DNA of 64,000 nt from Apiospora phragmitis. Taxonomy: Eukaryota; Ascomycota; Sordariomycetes; Amphisphaeriales; Apiosporaceae. Every line of letters begins with the position of its first letter. Within the stretch, counting starts at the first letter, position 1. Position numbers and translations under genes: made by a program. Positions 1 through 13,034 of this stretch are shown one piece after another. The stretch covers positions 2,976,001 to 3,040,000 of the forward strand of contig JAQQWL010000013.1 of NCBI GenBank assembly GCA_038363925.1, written 5' to 3'. The notes under the pieces are model-generated. The model ran no database searches and was not told where the DNA came from. It saw nothing but the letters and a program-made list of their open reading frames with translations.

Positions 1-141
1 TATATTTATTAATAATAAGTTATTAAACTATAGATTTTATTAATAATAAAATTTAATATTATAATATTTATTTATAAAAGTCTTAGTAAATAAATTTATA
101 ATAAAAACCTAAATCTAGATACTAATTAATAAGATATTAAG

Positions 142-270
142 TGTTATAATGCGTTTAGACTAACTACTACGCTATAAAGCAAAAGCTTCGAAAATAACTA
201 AACGGTTATTTCTATCTAATTCTACGTCTTAAATAATACCTCGCGGGGGACTAACCCGCCGATCGTAATA
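142..270. repeat. 129-bp solo LTR of the TRIM family, with TTAAG target duplication
   Basis: The element starts TGTTATAATG and ends GATCGTAATA (TAACA before RIP), and is flanked by TTAAG at 137-141 and 271-275. The same 129-130 bp sequence occurs at 53844-53972 and 54211-54340 as the two ends of a 497-bp element. This single copy is therefore best read as a solo LTR left by recombination. It sits inside the copia RT frame. Confidence 0.85.
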
Positions 271-590
271 TTAAGGCGCGTTAAATAGTTTATGGTAATT
301 TTTAAAATAATAATTAAGATAATTAAAATATTTATTCGGCTATAATTAATAATACGAGCGTAAAGACCTTTTTAATTATAACGGTTATTAAAAACTTTAA
401 AAACTTTTAATATAATTTTAAAATAATGTTCTTTAATACGAGAATATTATTAAAAATCGACTATTAAGTTTAATAATTAATAAGCGCTAAAAATAGCCCC
501 GGAATAGTTTATAAATTACGTAAAGCTTTATACGGCTTACGACGAAGCCTTTTATATTAAATTTTTATTATTTTTTTAATAATAAAAGAG

Positions 591-595
591 CTTAA
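591..595. repeat. Target-site duplication CTTAA, left of gypsy element
   Basis: CTTAA at 591-595 matches CTTAA at 8185-8189, directly abutting the outer ends of the two LTRs. One copy is needed to rejoin the copia RT frame. Confidence 0.85.
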
Positions 596-1218
596 TATTA
601 CGATCTAGCCTAATTATACGGCTAGAGCCATAAAAAGCATCGGTACGGAACTACTATACCCCGGCAAGGTTATAATATTACTAATACCGATAAAACTATT
701 AGTTACGCCGATATAAATTTACTTATATTTTGTAACAAATAAGCGCCCGATACGGGGAACTTTACGATAAATTATAAGGAGGATAGGTACCTAATAAGAG
801 TTACGTAACGAGCTACAAGATTACGACGTTCTCGGTAAGCTACGAGCTACGGGATTACGAAGTTCTCGGTGAGTTAATTAAAGCGGATTACTAGTTCGTA
901 ATATAATTTAAATAATTAATAAAAGAGGGATTAGATACATAATTATAAACGTTTTTTATATATTTTATATAAATATTTTTTATTTTAATAATTAATTTAA
1001 ATATTAATTTTAATTTATTAATAAGGTATATTATTTTAATAATTTTATTATAAATATTTTTACGTTTTTATATTTAATTACGACTAAATTACGGTTATTA
1101 TTTATTATATTAATAAGTGTTTATTTATTATACGTTTAAATATTTTCTCGTATTATTAATATAAACCCTCGTACGTTTTATTAAGGCTTTTATTAAACCC
1201 TTAATAATATTCGTTATA
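596..1218 (+). repeat. 5' LTR of gypsy element (623 bp)
   Basis: It aligns over its whole length with 7591-8184. The ends read TATTACGA...CGTTATA, which is TGTTAC...GTTACA before RIP. Inside it is a direct duplication of a 34-bp unit (808-841 and 842-875, ACGAGCTAC...GGTRAGYT). The 3' LTR has this unit once plus 7 bp, which explains most of the length difference between the two LTRs. Confidence 0.88.
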
Positions 1219-4200
1219 TTTTAATTATTTTTATTTCTACGAGTTATTATTTAAACCTTCGAATAATAATTTTATAAGAAATATATCTGTTTTAAAGAGT
1301 AACGCCCTTCGTTACGGTAAGAATATTACCCGACTTACTTTTAGTATAGAGGTTGAGGATAATAATAATAAAGACGTTTTTATTAACCTAAGCGAGTTGG
1401 TTAAATAATTTAAGCGATTTTAATAAATAAACGTTAATTATTAATATTATTATACTAAGCTTAAAAAGGAGCGCGACGCGCTCCGGGCTTAAACAGCTTT
1501 TAAATAAATAATAAACGATATTAACGAGCTTTATAAAGAGGTTTAAAATTTACGAACTATTATTAATATTATTAAAACCTTCGTCGTATTTAAGGAAGGG
1601 GTTAAAATTAGTATATTAGTATTATTCGATAAGACGAGCGGGAATTTCCGAGGATTTTTTATTTAGGTTAAAGCTTATTAATAATTTTATAAAGGGATAT
1701 TTAAAAACTTAATTTAAAAAGTTATTTATATAGCTTTTTTTTTTAAAGGATAAGCTTTTTTATAGTTCGAACCTTATTTAAACGAACTTATAAAACGCGA
1801 TTAATATATCGAACTATATCGAATTAAGGTTAATAAATTTTTAATAATTATAACGGCTTCGAAAACGCTTTTAAATCATTTTTTTAGGATCTCGATAAAA
1901 AACGATAAGCCGAAAAGGAACTCGAGCACTTTAAGTAAAAGGGATCCGTAATAACGTATACCGTAGAGTTCTAACGTATTATAGCTCGTTTAAATTATAT
2001 CGAAGCTATTAAAATTATAATATATTATTAAGGATTTAAAGAGGAGGTTAAGGACGAGCTTAGTCGACTAGACGTCCCGACTACTTTCTTCGCGTATATA
2101 GAACTTGTTATTAAGATCGATACGCGCCTGTATAAACGACGCCGCGAGAAATAAAGCGGATAACCCTGGTGGAGTGAACGGATTAAGGTTAATACGGGAT
2201 AATTATATTAATAAGTTAATATTTAGACTAAGGTAATTATTATATATGGATATTATAACGGACTTATAAATTTTAACGTTATTAAATATAATAAGAATAA
2301 TAAAAAATAGAACATTATTTATTATAATTATTAAAAAAAGGGATATTATATTAAGGAGTACTAAAAACCGAAAAAAGTATTTTAATATATTTTTAAAAAA
2401 CAATAAATTAATACTATTAAGAGTGAAGCTATTTTTATAACGGTTATTAAAGGAAGTAGCGTTAATAATATATTAAACGTGTTTTACGGTAGCTTATTCT
2501 AAATAGCTTATTACGATAATAAGTATTTTATATATTTAGTGGATAAAGAAAGTATTTGATAATTTTTAAAAGCTTCGAAAGGTAAAAAGAATTACGACCG
2601 GGCTTTTATAGCGATTAGTTAAGAACTTACACTTATATATAATTTAAAGACCGACGATTTTAATAATAACGAAAAAATAATTAAATAAGGACGGTATACC
2701 GATAACTTTTAATAATTAATCGGGATATTTATAAACGAGCTTATAAACGAGATTATTAAGTTAAAGGATTTAAAAATCGACGGATAGCTAGTTATCCCGG
2801 GTATTCCTTACTTTAATTTAAGGTATTTACGTTAAATATTTATTACGGCTAGGTTTATTTAAAAAATTATTAATAATTACGTTATAAGCGATAACCCTTA
2901 TATTATTTTTATAAGCGAAATATACTTTACTTTTTTATAAATCTCGTATATATATAATATTTATATAAAATACTTCGCGAAGAAACTCGAGAATAAGTAG
3001 TTTCTTTAACGGATTAATAAACGAGCTATTATATAATTATACTTAAACTACGTAATTAAAAAAGTTAAAATAATAATTTTAAACGGACGTTAAGCGTACT
3101 TATTAATATAAAAAGATTTACGGTAATTACGATAATATTATTTAAAAGAACGGGATTAAAAGAAGTGCTTTAAAGATCGGTACCTCGATACGCCTAGGAA
3201 AAATCGCGGGCTTATAAACGCCTAAAATAAAATACCTAATATTTTTAGGATACGTATAAAGCCCGACGAACTTAATAAACCTTCGAATCCCCGGACGAAC
3301 TAAAATCTTAAGTATTAAGGCTAGTATTATATACGAGGAGAGGATTCGATATACCTTTTCCGGTATACCAAGAAGCGCCTTATAAGAAAAAAAAGAGATA
3401 GTAATAATAGTAAAATTAATCGTAAAAGTTAATTATTTACGTAAAACTATACCGGTCGGGAAATAAAACCGCCAATTATAAAAGGATAATATTAAGCGGG
3501 ATTAGAACGGTTTTTATATTAGACTTTAAACGATTAAGGCCTTTACGAGTATATTATATTAATAATAGATATAAAAGGGGTTTATATTAAAACGCTACTT
3601 AATAGCGGAAGGTAAAGAAATTATATATTATTATAAATCGTTAATAAACTTTAATTAAATTAAATAAAAAAAAACGCCTTATATTAACTTAGGACCGTTA
3701 ATAAAGGATTTATAACTTATAATAATAAAGAAATATGAAAAGAAATCGCGAACTTTATAATCGATATTAGAAAACGTTATAAGCGAATTACGTATAATAT
3801 TACGGACGTCGTAAAATATAATATAATTTTAAAAATACTTTAATTATTAGTAAATAATTTTAAAATTAATTAAAAAATAGGTTAATTTTAATAAAATATA
3901 TTAAAAAGAGGTTTAATTAATAAATAACGGTTTAAAAAGTAACCTTTTAATAAACTTAAAATATTTCGAATATATATTATTATTAAAAAATTTAAGCCGA
4001 GCGTTACGATAACCGTATTAAAAAAGTATCGGTAGTTTATAAACCTTTTTAATAAAAAATTAGAAACAGGTTTACCGTTTTATATACAGTAAGATTACGA
4101 AATACTTTTTAAAAAAGAGAAGGAACTATTTTTTATATTTATATATAAATTTAATCAAGAATACGAGGTAGTATTAAAAGAATATATTATAGAGAACTTC

Positions 4201-7200
4201 GAAAAAAGAGTTATACGACTATTTATATTATTAGCCGGATTCCTTATCCTTTTTATTTTAAAAAAGAGTAAGGATGAGAAGTTTAAGTGGTATATATATG
4301 TCGATTATAAAAAGCTTAACGAAATTATTATTAAGAACCGATACCTTTTATTTTTAATTAATAATTTACGAATAAGTTATTATATATTAAAATTTTTACA
4401 GTATTCGATTTATTTAATATATATAACTTAATCTGTATTAAGGAGGGAGAAGAATAGAAGACCGCGTTTTAAACTAAATACGGATATTTCGAGTATTAAG
4501 TTATACTGTTTAGTTTAATTAATATATTAATTAGCTTTTAGTTTATAATTAATTATATATTATGGGAATATTTCTATAAGTTTATTATAATATATTTTAA
4601 TAATATCCTTATTTATTCCGAAGACGAAGAATAATATAAAGAGCACGTAAAGCTAATATTTTAGAAGTTATAGGACGCTAATCCACTAGTTAACTTAAAG
4701 AAAAACGAGTTCTACTAGACCTAAGTCACCTTTATAGGATATGTTATATCTTTAGGAGAAATCCGAATAAAATCCTTTAAAATAGTAGTAGTTAAGGAGT
4801 GGCCGACGCCTATAAGCGTTATAAAAGTCAAATCCTTTTTAGGATTAGTTAATTATTACCGGATTTTTATCCCCGGATTTAGTAAGTTAGCGATATTTCT
4901 GAAGAACCTGATTAAGAAGGACACGTTATTTCGTAAACCGATAAGAAAGAAAAGGCCTTTTAAGTTATAAAGGACCAGATTATTAATAAATTAATACTTT
5001 ACGTAATAAATCTTATAAAACCCTTTAAAGTTAAAATCGACGTATTGAACTATACGATCAGAAGCTAATTAAATTAACGAAACAATAACGGAAAGTTATA
5101 CCCCGTTATATTTTTTTTAAAAAAATTAAATAAATTAGAGCTTAATTACTAAATTTATAATAAAGAGTTAATAGTTATTATTAAAGCCTTCGAAAAATAG
5201 AAATATTATTTTAGCGGAATAATAGAACTAATAAAGGTTTATATTTATTATTACGAAAAAACTAAATAAATAATAAGTACGATGGTCTAAATTCTTATTA
5301 GAATTTAACTTCGTTATTATCTATTATAGAAGCAGCGATAATAGAAGGGCCCACGCTTTTAATCGATAACTAAACTATGAGGAGGAAATCCTATTAAAAA
5401 CCCGGACTATCCTTATATATAATAACGACGGCAACCTCGTGCCGTTACGATACCTAAACGTAACCAGCTACGTTTAGTATAACGATAAATAGGTTGCGTG
5501 GTTTGGAGAATATTATAAATAAATGGACGTAGTTACCCTATAACTATTATATAAAGTCTCGAGGAATAGGTTAATATATTACTAAAGTAAGATCCTTATT
5601 CCCGAATAATATCGACGGGAATTTATTTAGGAATTCTACTTATACCTCGCGTATAAATATTAAGGAGTATTTAAAACGTAGAAACGATTTATACGGCTAT
5701 TTAATTACGAGGACTTAAAGAGTTAAGTCGCGCGAGTTATTAACGAATACGACCTATATAATAAAGTTAAGGCTGCACGACACCGACCGTATAAAGAATT
5801 ATAACCTATATTACCACTAGATAAGGTATAGAAAATAATCGTACTTAATTTCGTTATTAAGCTGTCCTTATTAACGGAACCGCTAATTAGGTCGAATATA
5901 ATAATATATTAATAATTACGGATAAGTTTACGAAGTATACCTACTTTTTGCCGTATAAGGAGTTTAGCGATACTAGTAACCTTGGGTATATATTTTTTTA
6001 AACTATTGTTAGCTAGTACGGATTATTAAAAATAATTATTTTTAACCGGGATAAGCTATTTATAACTAAGTTTTAAAAATCGTTTATAACGTAACTAGGT
6101 GTAAAGTATAAGCTATTCACGGCTTATTACTTATAAATAAATAAGTAAATTAAATAAATAAACTAGATTTTAAAGCAGTACTTATAATGTTACGTTAATT
6201 ACGAATAAGATAACTAGGTAAAGTTGTTACCTATAGCGTAGTTCGTATATAATAACGTAAATAACGAAACTACGCGTATTTCACTATTTCGGGCGAATTA
6301 TGAGTACGACCTAGAGATTATTAGATAATTTTTAGAAGGAGGGCTAGCACTAGTCGCGATTATATAAGTCGAAAAATTAAAAGAATTTTAAATTATTTTA
6401 TAATAAGACCTTATTTTCTTATAAGAACGAATAAAGAAATATACCGATTAGACCAGGTTGAAGGGATTAATTTTAAAAGAGGGAGAAAAAGTTTACTTTT
6501 TACGACGCGATATTAAAACTAAATAATTTAGCGATAAACTAGACTTTAAAAAGATAGGATTATTTAAAATAGTAAAAGTTATTTTAAAAACTAATTATCG
6601 ATTATTATTATTTAAGATAATACGGATATACCCTATATTTTATATATTACTATTCGAATTAGCTTTTAAAAACGTATATATCGATATATAGCTAGAAGTC
6701 GAGACGGATTAGTATAAATACGAAGTCGAGAAGATTATTAATAAAAGAAAGAGGGGGACGAGGCTTTTAATATTTCGTTTAATGAAAAGGATACTTATCG
6801 GAAAATAATACCTGGGAGTTTAAGAAATATTTAACGAATACCGCTAAGGAGCTTTAGGAGTTCGAACGGCAGGGATTTTAAGGGATATTAAAAGGCCTAA
6901 ATCCTTAAAGTCCGGTAAACCTAAGGAGGACTAGTTAACGTCTATAGGGATACCTATATGCTGAAGGTTATTTATTAAATAATTCTTATAACTTTCTAAG
7001 GTAGGGAGGATATTATTCTTTTTATTTAACTCTTTTATACCCCGGCTAAATAAATTAGTACCCCGTTTTTTCACTTTCCGACGAATTTTTCGAATTTTCG
7101 AAAGGCGCCTAGCCGCCTCGGTAAATTAGGATTATAACTTAGCCAATTCGGAATAAAGCGATAATAATTTCTCGCTCGCCTCCTCCTCGTTTACGTTTAG

Positions 7201-7590
7201 TTTGCGTTACTGCGTTAGAACCTTTTTTAAAAAAGAGGCTATTAAGAAACCGTTGTATTAACGGCCGCGATTTATATACTTTTCGTAACGAGAAAAATAA
7301 TCGGCGATACGATAATTTAGTTTTTTATTTTTAAAATAATACGAATAAGGTATATCGGCGGATTAGCTATTAAGGGTAATATAGTTGCGAAAAAAAGAAC
7401 GTTTACGGGCTTTAACGGAAGACTTTTCGATACGACTAGATATTATAATAAATAAATATTATAATAAATAAATATTATAATAAAAGTAATAAATAAGAAA
7501 AAGACTTATTAAATTTAATAGAATAGGAAGATTAAGGTATTTATAAAACCTGGCGTTTTAAAAATAAAATAGTAAAAAAGAGAGGATAAT

Positions 7591-8184
7591 ATTACGACCT
7601 AGCTTAATTATACGGCTAGACTTATAAAAAGTATCGGTATAAAATTACTATACCTCGGTAAAGTTATAATATTATTAATATCGATAAAACTATTAGCTAC
7701 GCCGATATAAATTTATTTATACTCCGCGATTAATAGGCGCCCGATACGGGGAACCTTACGATAAATTATAGGGAGGATAGGTACCTAATAGGAGTTACGT
7801 AACGAGCTACGAGCTACCGGATTACGGCGCTCCCGGTGAGCTAATTAAAGCGGATTACTAGTTCGTAACGTGATTTAAAAAATTAATAAAGGAGGGATTA
7901 AATATTTAATTATAAACGTTTTTTATATATTTTATATAAATATTCTTTATTTTAATAATTAATTTAAATATTAATCTTAATTTATTAATAAAATATATTA
8001 CTTTAACGACTTTATTATAAATACTTTCAGGTTTTATACTTAGTTATGATTAAGTCACGGTTATTATTTATTATATTAACAAGTATTCACTTATTACACG
8101 TTTAAATACTTTCTCGTATTATTAATATAAACCCCCGTACGTTCTACTAAGGTTTCTATTAGACCCCTGATAGCGTTCGTTACA
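7591..8184 (+). repeat. 3' LTR of gypsy element (594 bp)
   Basis: Second copy of the LTR, starting TATTACGACC and ending CGTTACA. It is less RIP-mutated at its right end than the 5' LTR (CGTTACA against CGTTATA). It is followed directly by the CTTAA target duplication at 8185-8189 and then by copia RT sequence. Confidence 0.88.
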
Positions 8185-8765
8185 CTTAACTTCGAACCTC
8201 TTAAATTAAACAACTGCTTATTTCGATACTTTAGAACCGGAGCACTACTTATCTTATACGTGAACGATATACTTATCTTTACTAAAAATATAATAACCAT
8301 TTATAACGCTCGAAATAAACTAGTAAAACGCTTTTAAATTAAAGAATCAAAAGAAGTTAAACGTTTTTTAAATATCGATATTTAACGAGATAAAGTTAAT
8401 AAGACTATCTTTTTTAATTTAATAATTTAGATTTTAAGATTTAAATAATATTATAACGCTATAGCCTTTAAGCTTTTAATTATTAAAATATTAAATAAAG
8501 CCGATTAAAAACTATAATATTAAAATAAGCTCGCTATTTTAATTAGCGACTATTATAAGACTTAATATAGTTTATATAGTTTTTAAATTTTATAAAACTA
8601 ATATAAAACTATTAAAAAAATACTTTTAACTTATAAAATATAAAATAAAGGATTATTTAAACTAATCTATATATTAAAAACTAAAATAGCAGCTAATAAA
8701 TTAATAAATCCATTAAAAGAAAGATACTTATAAGAGATTTACTAAGCTACTTAGCTTAACTAGTT

Positions 8766-10207
8766 AACACTTTACTTCCTGTCCTATAATAGACTTAGGG
8801 GGCCATATTAAGAGATATCTCTCCGCATTTCTCTACAAGTCTACCAGACTCCAAATGTATCTAGATCCTTCTATAGACACGCTGTTCACTTCTAACTAGG
8901 TTTATAAAGACCCAGCCTTCATCCGGGCTTCAGGAGATGGATAGCCAAGGAGATCAGACAATACACTCCTTCGGCCCACCCAACATAAAGTTTATCTACT
9001 ACGCAAGACGATACAACAAAATTGGCATCGGGACCTATCGCAACGCAAGGTGACACGGCAGGAGCAAAGTGGAGCATAGAAGAACACGGAGATGGTAGTA
9101 CGCCGCATGGAGCTGGCAAATGGCGAGCGAACTCCGGGGAATCTCTGATGAGGTTTGAGTCCCGAGCATCGTCGAATTGCTCTTCCGTGCGCGTTGGTCA
9201 GGTGTAGATCTTTTTTGGTGGGACGCGAGAGTTGGGTCACCACTCACAGACTCTATGGCTCATAGTCTCCAGCATCAGCATGGCGAAACCGGCCTTGCTG
9301 TGGAGCCGGAAGCGACAGCAGCTTGAGGCGCAGGACTAACAGGCGGAAGTAGTAGGTCTAGACATGTGAAATGTGTCTAATGAATGGGCGTGTAGGTACT
9401 TAAGGTAGATACGAATGGAGCGAGGCGAGGTGAGACTTAAAGCCCCTGAGCGGCCTCGAATCAGTCTCCAGTTGGTTCGTCACGTAATGTAGACAAAATA
9501 GTCCTCAAGTGGTATATCGAAGTCATTGAAAGGGGGATATTGCCAACAACATCATGTCACGTCGATGGGTGCTTTACTGGTCAGAATTGTATGGCCTGTT
9601 GCATGTACCGACTTGCGTGTCTACCGGTATGATATGATGCTGTTCACTGCCTCAGCCAGATGAGATGATCAGATAAGGAACGATAAGTGTGGGTGGGGCC
9701 AAGATCAACATTGCGGGCAGGATCAATCTGACCATACACCCAACCGATAGATTGGATCATGTTTGCTCCGTAATCGACACGCGAATACATCGTCACTCAA
9801 CACGCCCTGCAGACTTGCTACATGGAATTGGAGCACCTCCCGTATTCCAGAAGATGGTGGAATGGCGGGTAGCGAATGGCGAATAGCGAACTTGTTAGTG
9901 CTGCCAAAATACGCCAAGCTTGGACAGGCAACAAGGGTGCCCCGCCGTGGTCGTAGCTGCCGGTAGTTTCGGGCAATGACGCATTGCAACAAAGCTTTTG
10001 GGCCCTGGGCCACTGTTCTGCATCTCGACAATCCATCTGGCTTCGTCCCCATGGGAAATCACTGTGACAGAAAACACCGCAGACTTCAACATCTTTCTCT
10101 GACAATTGATCGCTCGTTGGTCATGATACCGCGTCTTTTCTAAGCGACACCCTCTGTCCCCTCGTTTTGTCTGTCCAATTGCACTTTGATTGACCTGCCA
10201 GACTCCC
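8766..10207. other. Intergenic stretch, no gene recognised
   Basis: Normal base composition returns after about 8800. Several short open frames overlap on both strands, but none has a recognisable motif. The last 150 bp hold the presumed promoter and leader of the NADH dehydrogenase gene. Confidence 0.5.
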
Positions 10208-12353
10208 ATGCCGACAGCAGCGCCTGTCTTGGCTGGCGCCCTTCGCGCTGGCCGGCACGCCGCCTCGAATGCCTCTCCAACATGTCGCCTCACACAGCCA
10301 ATGCTGAAGCAGCACTTCAATAGCACCCAGGCCCGTCAATTCCGCCTGTTCTCGAAACCCCCTTCGCCTGAAGCCAAGCACGATTCTCCCTCGAAATGGC
10401 TCTTCCCTCCCAAGACTGTGACGCGACCTCTGTCCGGCCGCCCCTTGCCCCAACGACGATCTTTTCTCCTCAACTTCATGTACCGCTCTGCCGCCCTCGT
10501 GGGTACCGGCGTCGCTTTCGTCGGTCTCTGCGGTGCCGCCTTCTTCCTCTATGATGCTTCTACCTACAAGGAATCCGCCGAGGCTGCCGAATGCCGCGTC
10601 TCCGAATTGGCTCTCCAGCCGAAACGGGGCGGGCCCGAAGACTTGCCCATTCTCGACGTCTTGATCGACGACGACGACACCGAAGAGAAACAAGCCGTCA
10701 AAGACAAGCCGAGACTGGTGATACTGGGTGGCGGTTGGGGCGGTGTTGCTCTGCTCAAGGAACTGAACCCAGGCGATTACCATGTTACTGTCATTAGCCC
10801 CAAGAACTACTTCCTGTTCACGCCCATGCTGCCCTCTGCGACTGTCGGAACCCTCGAGATGCGAAGTCTGGTGGAACCAATACGGCGTATCCTCGCCCGT
10901 ATCAGCGGTCACTACCTGCGCGCCAATGCCGAAGACGTCGACTTCTCCCACAAACTCGTCGAGGTTTCCCAGACCGATGCGCGTGGCAAAGAGACTCGTT
11001 TCTATGTTCCCTACGATAAACTGGTCGTCGCTGTTGGCTCTACCACGAACCCCCACGGTGTCAAGGGCTTGGAGAACTGCTTCTTCCTCAAGGATATCAA
11101 CGACGCCCGTATGATCCGCAACCAGGTTATCAAGAACATGGAGCTCGCTTGCCTGCCCACCACCCACGATGCTGAACGCCGAAGACTTCTGTCCTTTGTA
11201 GTCAGTGGCGGCGGGCCAACTGGGGTGGAGTTTGCCGCCGAATTGTTCGATCTGCTGAACGAAGACCTCACTAAGCGCTTCCCCAAGTTACTCCGCAACG
11301 AGATTTCGGTTCATATCATTCAGAGTCGCGGTCACATCCTGAACACCTACGATGAGGCGCTGTCCAAATACGCCGAAGACCGCTTTTCTCGTGACCAGGT
11401 CGATGTCCTCACCAACTCGCGCGTCAAGGAAGTCCAGAGTGACAAGATCATCTTTACTCAGAAGGGAGAGAACGGCGAGACCGTGACCAAAGAACTCCCC
11501 ATGGGCTTCTGTCTCTGGTCTACCGGTGTCGCGCAAGCTGAACTCTGCAAGCGCATTGCCGACCAACTTGGCCATGTACAGACCAACCGACATGCCCTGG
11601 AAACCGACACCCATCTGCGTCTCAATGGCACCCCTCTCGGTGACGTCTACGCTATCGGAGACTGTTCCACGGTCCAAAACAATGTGGCCAACAACATCGT
11701 CTCCTTCCTGCGTGGCCTGGCTTTCAAGCATGGCAAGGACCCCGAGACGCTCGAGCTCAGCTTCGCCGACTGGCGAGGCTTGGCCGCGGACGTGAAGAAG
11801 CGCTTCCCCCAAGCCGTGGGCCACCTCCGACGCCTGGACAAGCTGTTCAACGATTTCGATAAGGACCAATCGGGAACGCTCGACTTTGGCGAGCTACGCG
11901 AGCTGCTAGGGGAGATCGACTCGAAGCTGACGTCGCTCCCGGCCACGGCGCAGCGCGCCAACCAGCAAGGGGTCTACCTCAGGCAAGAAGTTCAACGTGA
12001 TGGCGCGCAGCGCGGCTGGGCTCTCGGCCAATGACATCCGCGACGGCGACGTCGACGCGGCGTGTTACAAAGCGTTCGAGTACCACCACCTGGGCAGCCT
12101 GGCGTACGTCGGCAACTCGGCCGTTTTCGACCTCGGCGGCGGCTGGGGGCTGACGGGCGGGCTCTGGGCCGTCTACGCGTGGCGCGGGGTCTACTTTGCG
12201 CAGAGCGTGGGGACGCGGACGCGGGTGCTGATGGCGATGGATTGGATGAAGAGGGGATTGTTCGGTCGAGGTAAGGAACTCATCTATCTCCGTATGCCTC
12301 CCTACATCCAAAGCATATTGGCTAACCAATCTACAGATTTGATCAGTTTTTAA
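10208..12353 (+). CDS. nde1: External alternative NADH:ubiquinone oxidoreductase, calcium-binding (NDE1 type), one frame break
   Basis: A mitochondrial inner-membrane, non-pumping type II NADH dehydrogenase that would feed electrons from cytosolic NADH to ubiquinone. The first ATG is at 10208. The protein has an Arg-rich N-terminal presequence, one membrane segment (about residues 95-115), a first dinucleotide fold VILGGGWGG, a second VVSGGGPTGVEFAAEL, the FAD-binding VYAIGDCS, and an EF-hand loop DKDQSGTLDFGE. The EF-hand marks the Ca-regulated external class. The last intron is 12271-12336, giving a C-terminus GLFGR-DLISF. About 692 aa are expected, typical for the family. One extra A at 11981 breaks the frame (VYL-GKKFN expected); everything downstream is conserved, so this is a single-base error or a very recent mutation. 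Confidence 0.93.
11981..11981 (+). other. Single-base insertion breaking the nde1 frame
   Basis: The sequence reads GGTCTACCTCAGGCAAGAAG. Dropping the A gives V-Y-L-G-K-K-F, and the frame then runs to the conserved C-terminus. Confidence 0.8.
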
Positions 12354-13034
12354 AGAAGGGCGCTGTTACCGATGGGTAACATTACTATACGTCCAAATAG
12401 GAACTAGATATAATAGACAACGGTTAGTGTTTCGAACCTTTTGATCTAGATATTTCTCAGCTACCTAGATGGCTGGTTGAACTCCTCCGTATACTTGCAA
12501 CCCTTTGGAGCAGCGTCTTCATCAACAACAAGGACGGGACAACTTCAATGTCCGAAACACCCAAGCACGATGGCCTCCCAGCCAAGCACAAACCCAAACT
12601 TTTCGGCCCAGTTGGATTCCAGGACCCAATAGTACAGCCAGAGGTTCGCAGTGATGAAACTCCTGAGAGCGCAATTAGTGAATAGATGAGGCTGTTGCTC
12701 AGCCCATCTCGCTTCATCGTGCCAGAACATGCAATGACTTACGCATTCACAGATAATTGTGTAGAAAAATATTTTATATTTTGTTATATCCTGAGATGCC
12801 AAGCAGCTACTACTCTACATGTGAAGTTGCTTCTTTTCTGGCCCAGTATTTCCCTACCTAGCCCCTGTCTGCCAATGAATCCTTCCAGCGCTTGTATGTA
12901 GCCCAGCCCAGAAACGTGCCCCGCATCCCAGCTGAAGTGGCTATGTGAGGTGGCACAAGATCAATAAAACAAGTGGCTTGACATTATTCTCAACCGTCTT
13001 CCGTCCTACATGATAGTCAGACCAAGCAGGCGAA
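12354..13034. other. Intergenic stretch, no gene seen
   Basis: This is the 3' flank of nde1 and the upstream region of the F-box gene. No open frame with a recognisable domain was found on either strand. Confidence 0.5.

Larger units (their letters stand above)
596..8184 (+). mobile_element. Ty3/gypsy LTR retrotransposon, complete but RIP-inactivated
   Basis: The element is 7.6 kb with two LTRs and a readable gag-pol order on the plus strand. Gag lies around 1620-2200 (e.g. HFKQKGSV after allowing for stops). Reverse transcriptase lies around 4240-4900 (YVDYKKLNEIIIKNRY, then FLGLVNYYRIFIPGFSK). RNase H is around 5025-5330, integrase around 5700-6600, and there is a chromodomain-like tail near 6690-6780. 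A purine-rich tract AAAAAAGAGAGGA at about 7575-7587 precedes the 3' LTR, as a polypurine tract should. C-to-T/G-to-A decay has put stops throughout every domain, so no product is possible. The element is inserted in the copia RT with a CTTAA duplication. Confidence 0.92.
1..8765 (+). mobile_element. Ty1/copia retrotransposon remnant (reverse transcriptase region), RIP-decayed, split by two insertions
   Basis: Conceptual translation of 275-590 (many stops, C-to-T decay) gives copia RT signatures such as NTSVKTF and VYKLRKALYGLRR. The same frame resumes at about 8190 with CLFRYF and the catalytic-loop relative LYVNDILIFTKN (YVDD in live elements), followed by weaker RT/RNase H-like sequence to about 8760. 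The frame is interrupted by a 129-bp solo LTR (142-270) and a complete gypsy element (596-8184). Removing each with one target-site copy restores continuity. No copia LTR, gag or integrase is seen, and the left end lies outside the window. The element is dead. Assignment to Ty1/copia is confident; its exact right end is not. Confidence 0.85.

Noticed and set aside
2203..2403. 66-codon minus-strand Ile/Leu-rich frame
   Set aside because: AT-rich complement of the decayed gypsy gag end, no independent support.
8094..8300. 68-codon minus-strand frame in the AT-rich block
   Set aside because: It is the complement of copia RT and gypsy LTR sequence; the plus strand carries the RT signature.
10121..11167. 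348-codon minus-strand frame
   Set aside because: Shadow of the nde1 coding strand, caused by GC-rich third positions.
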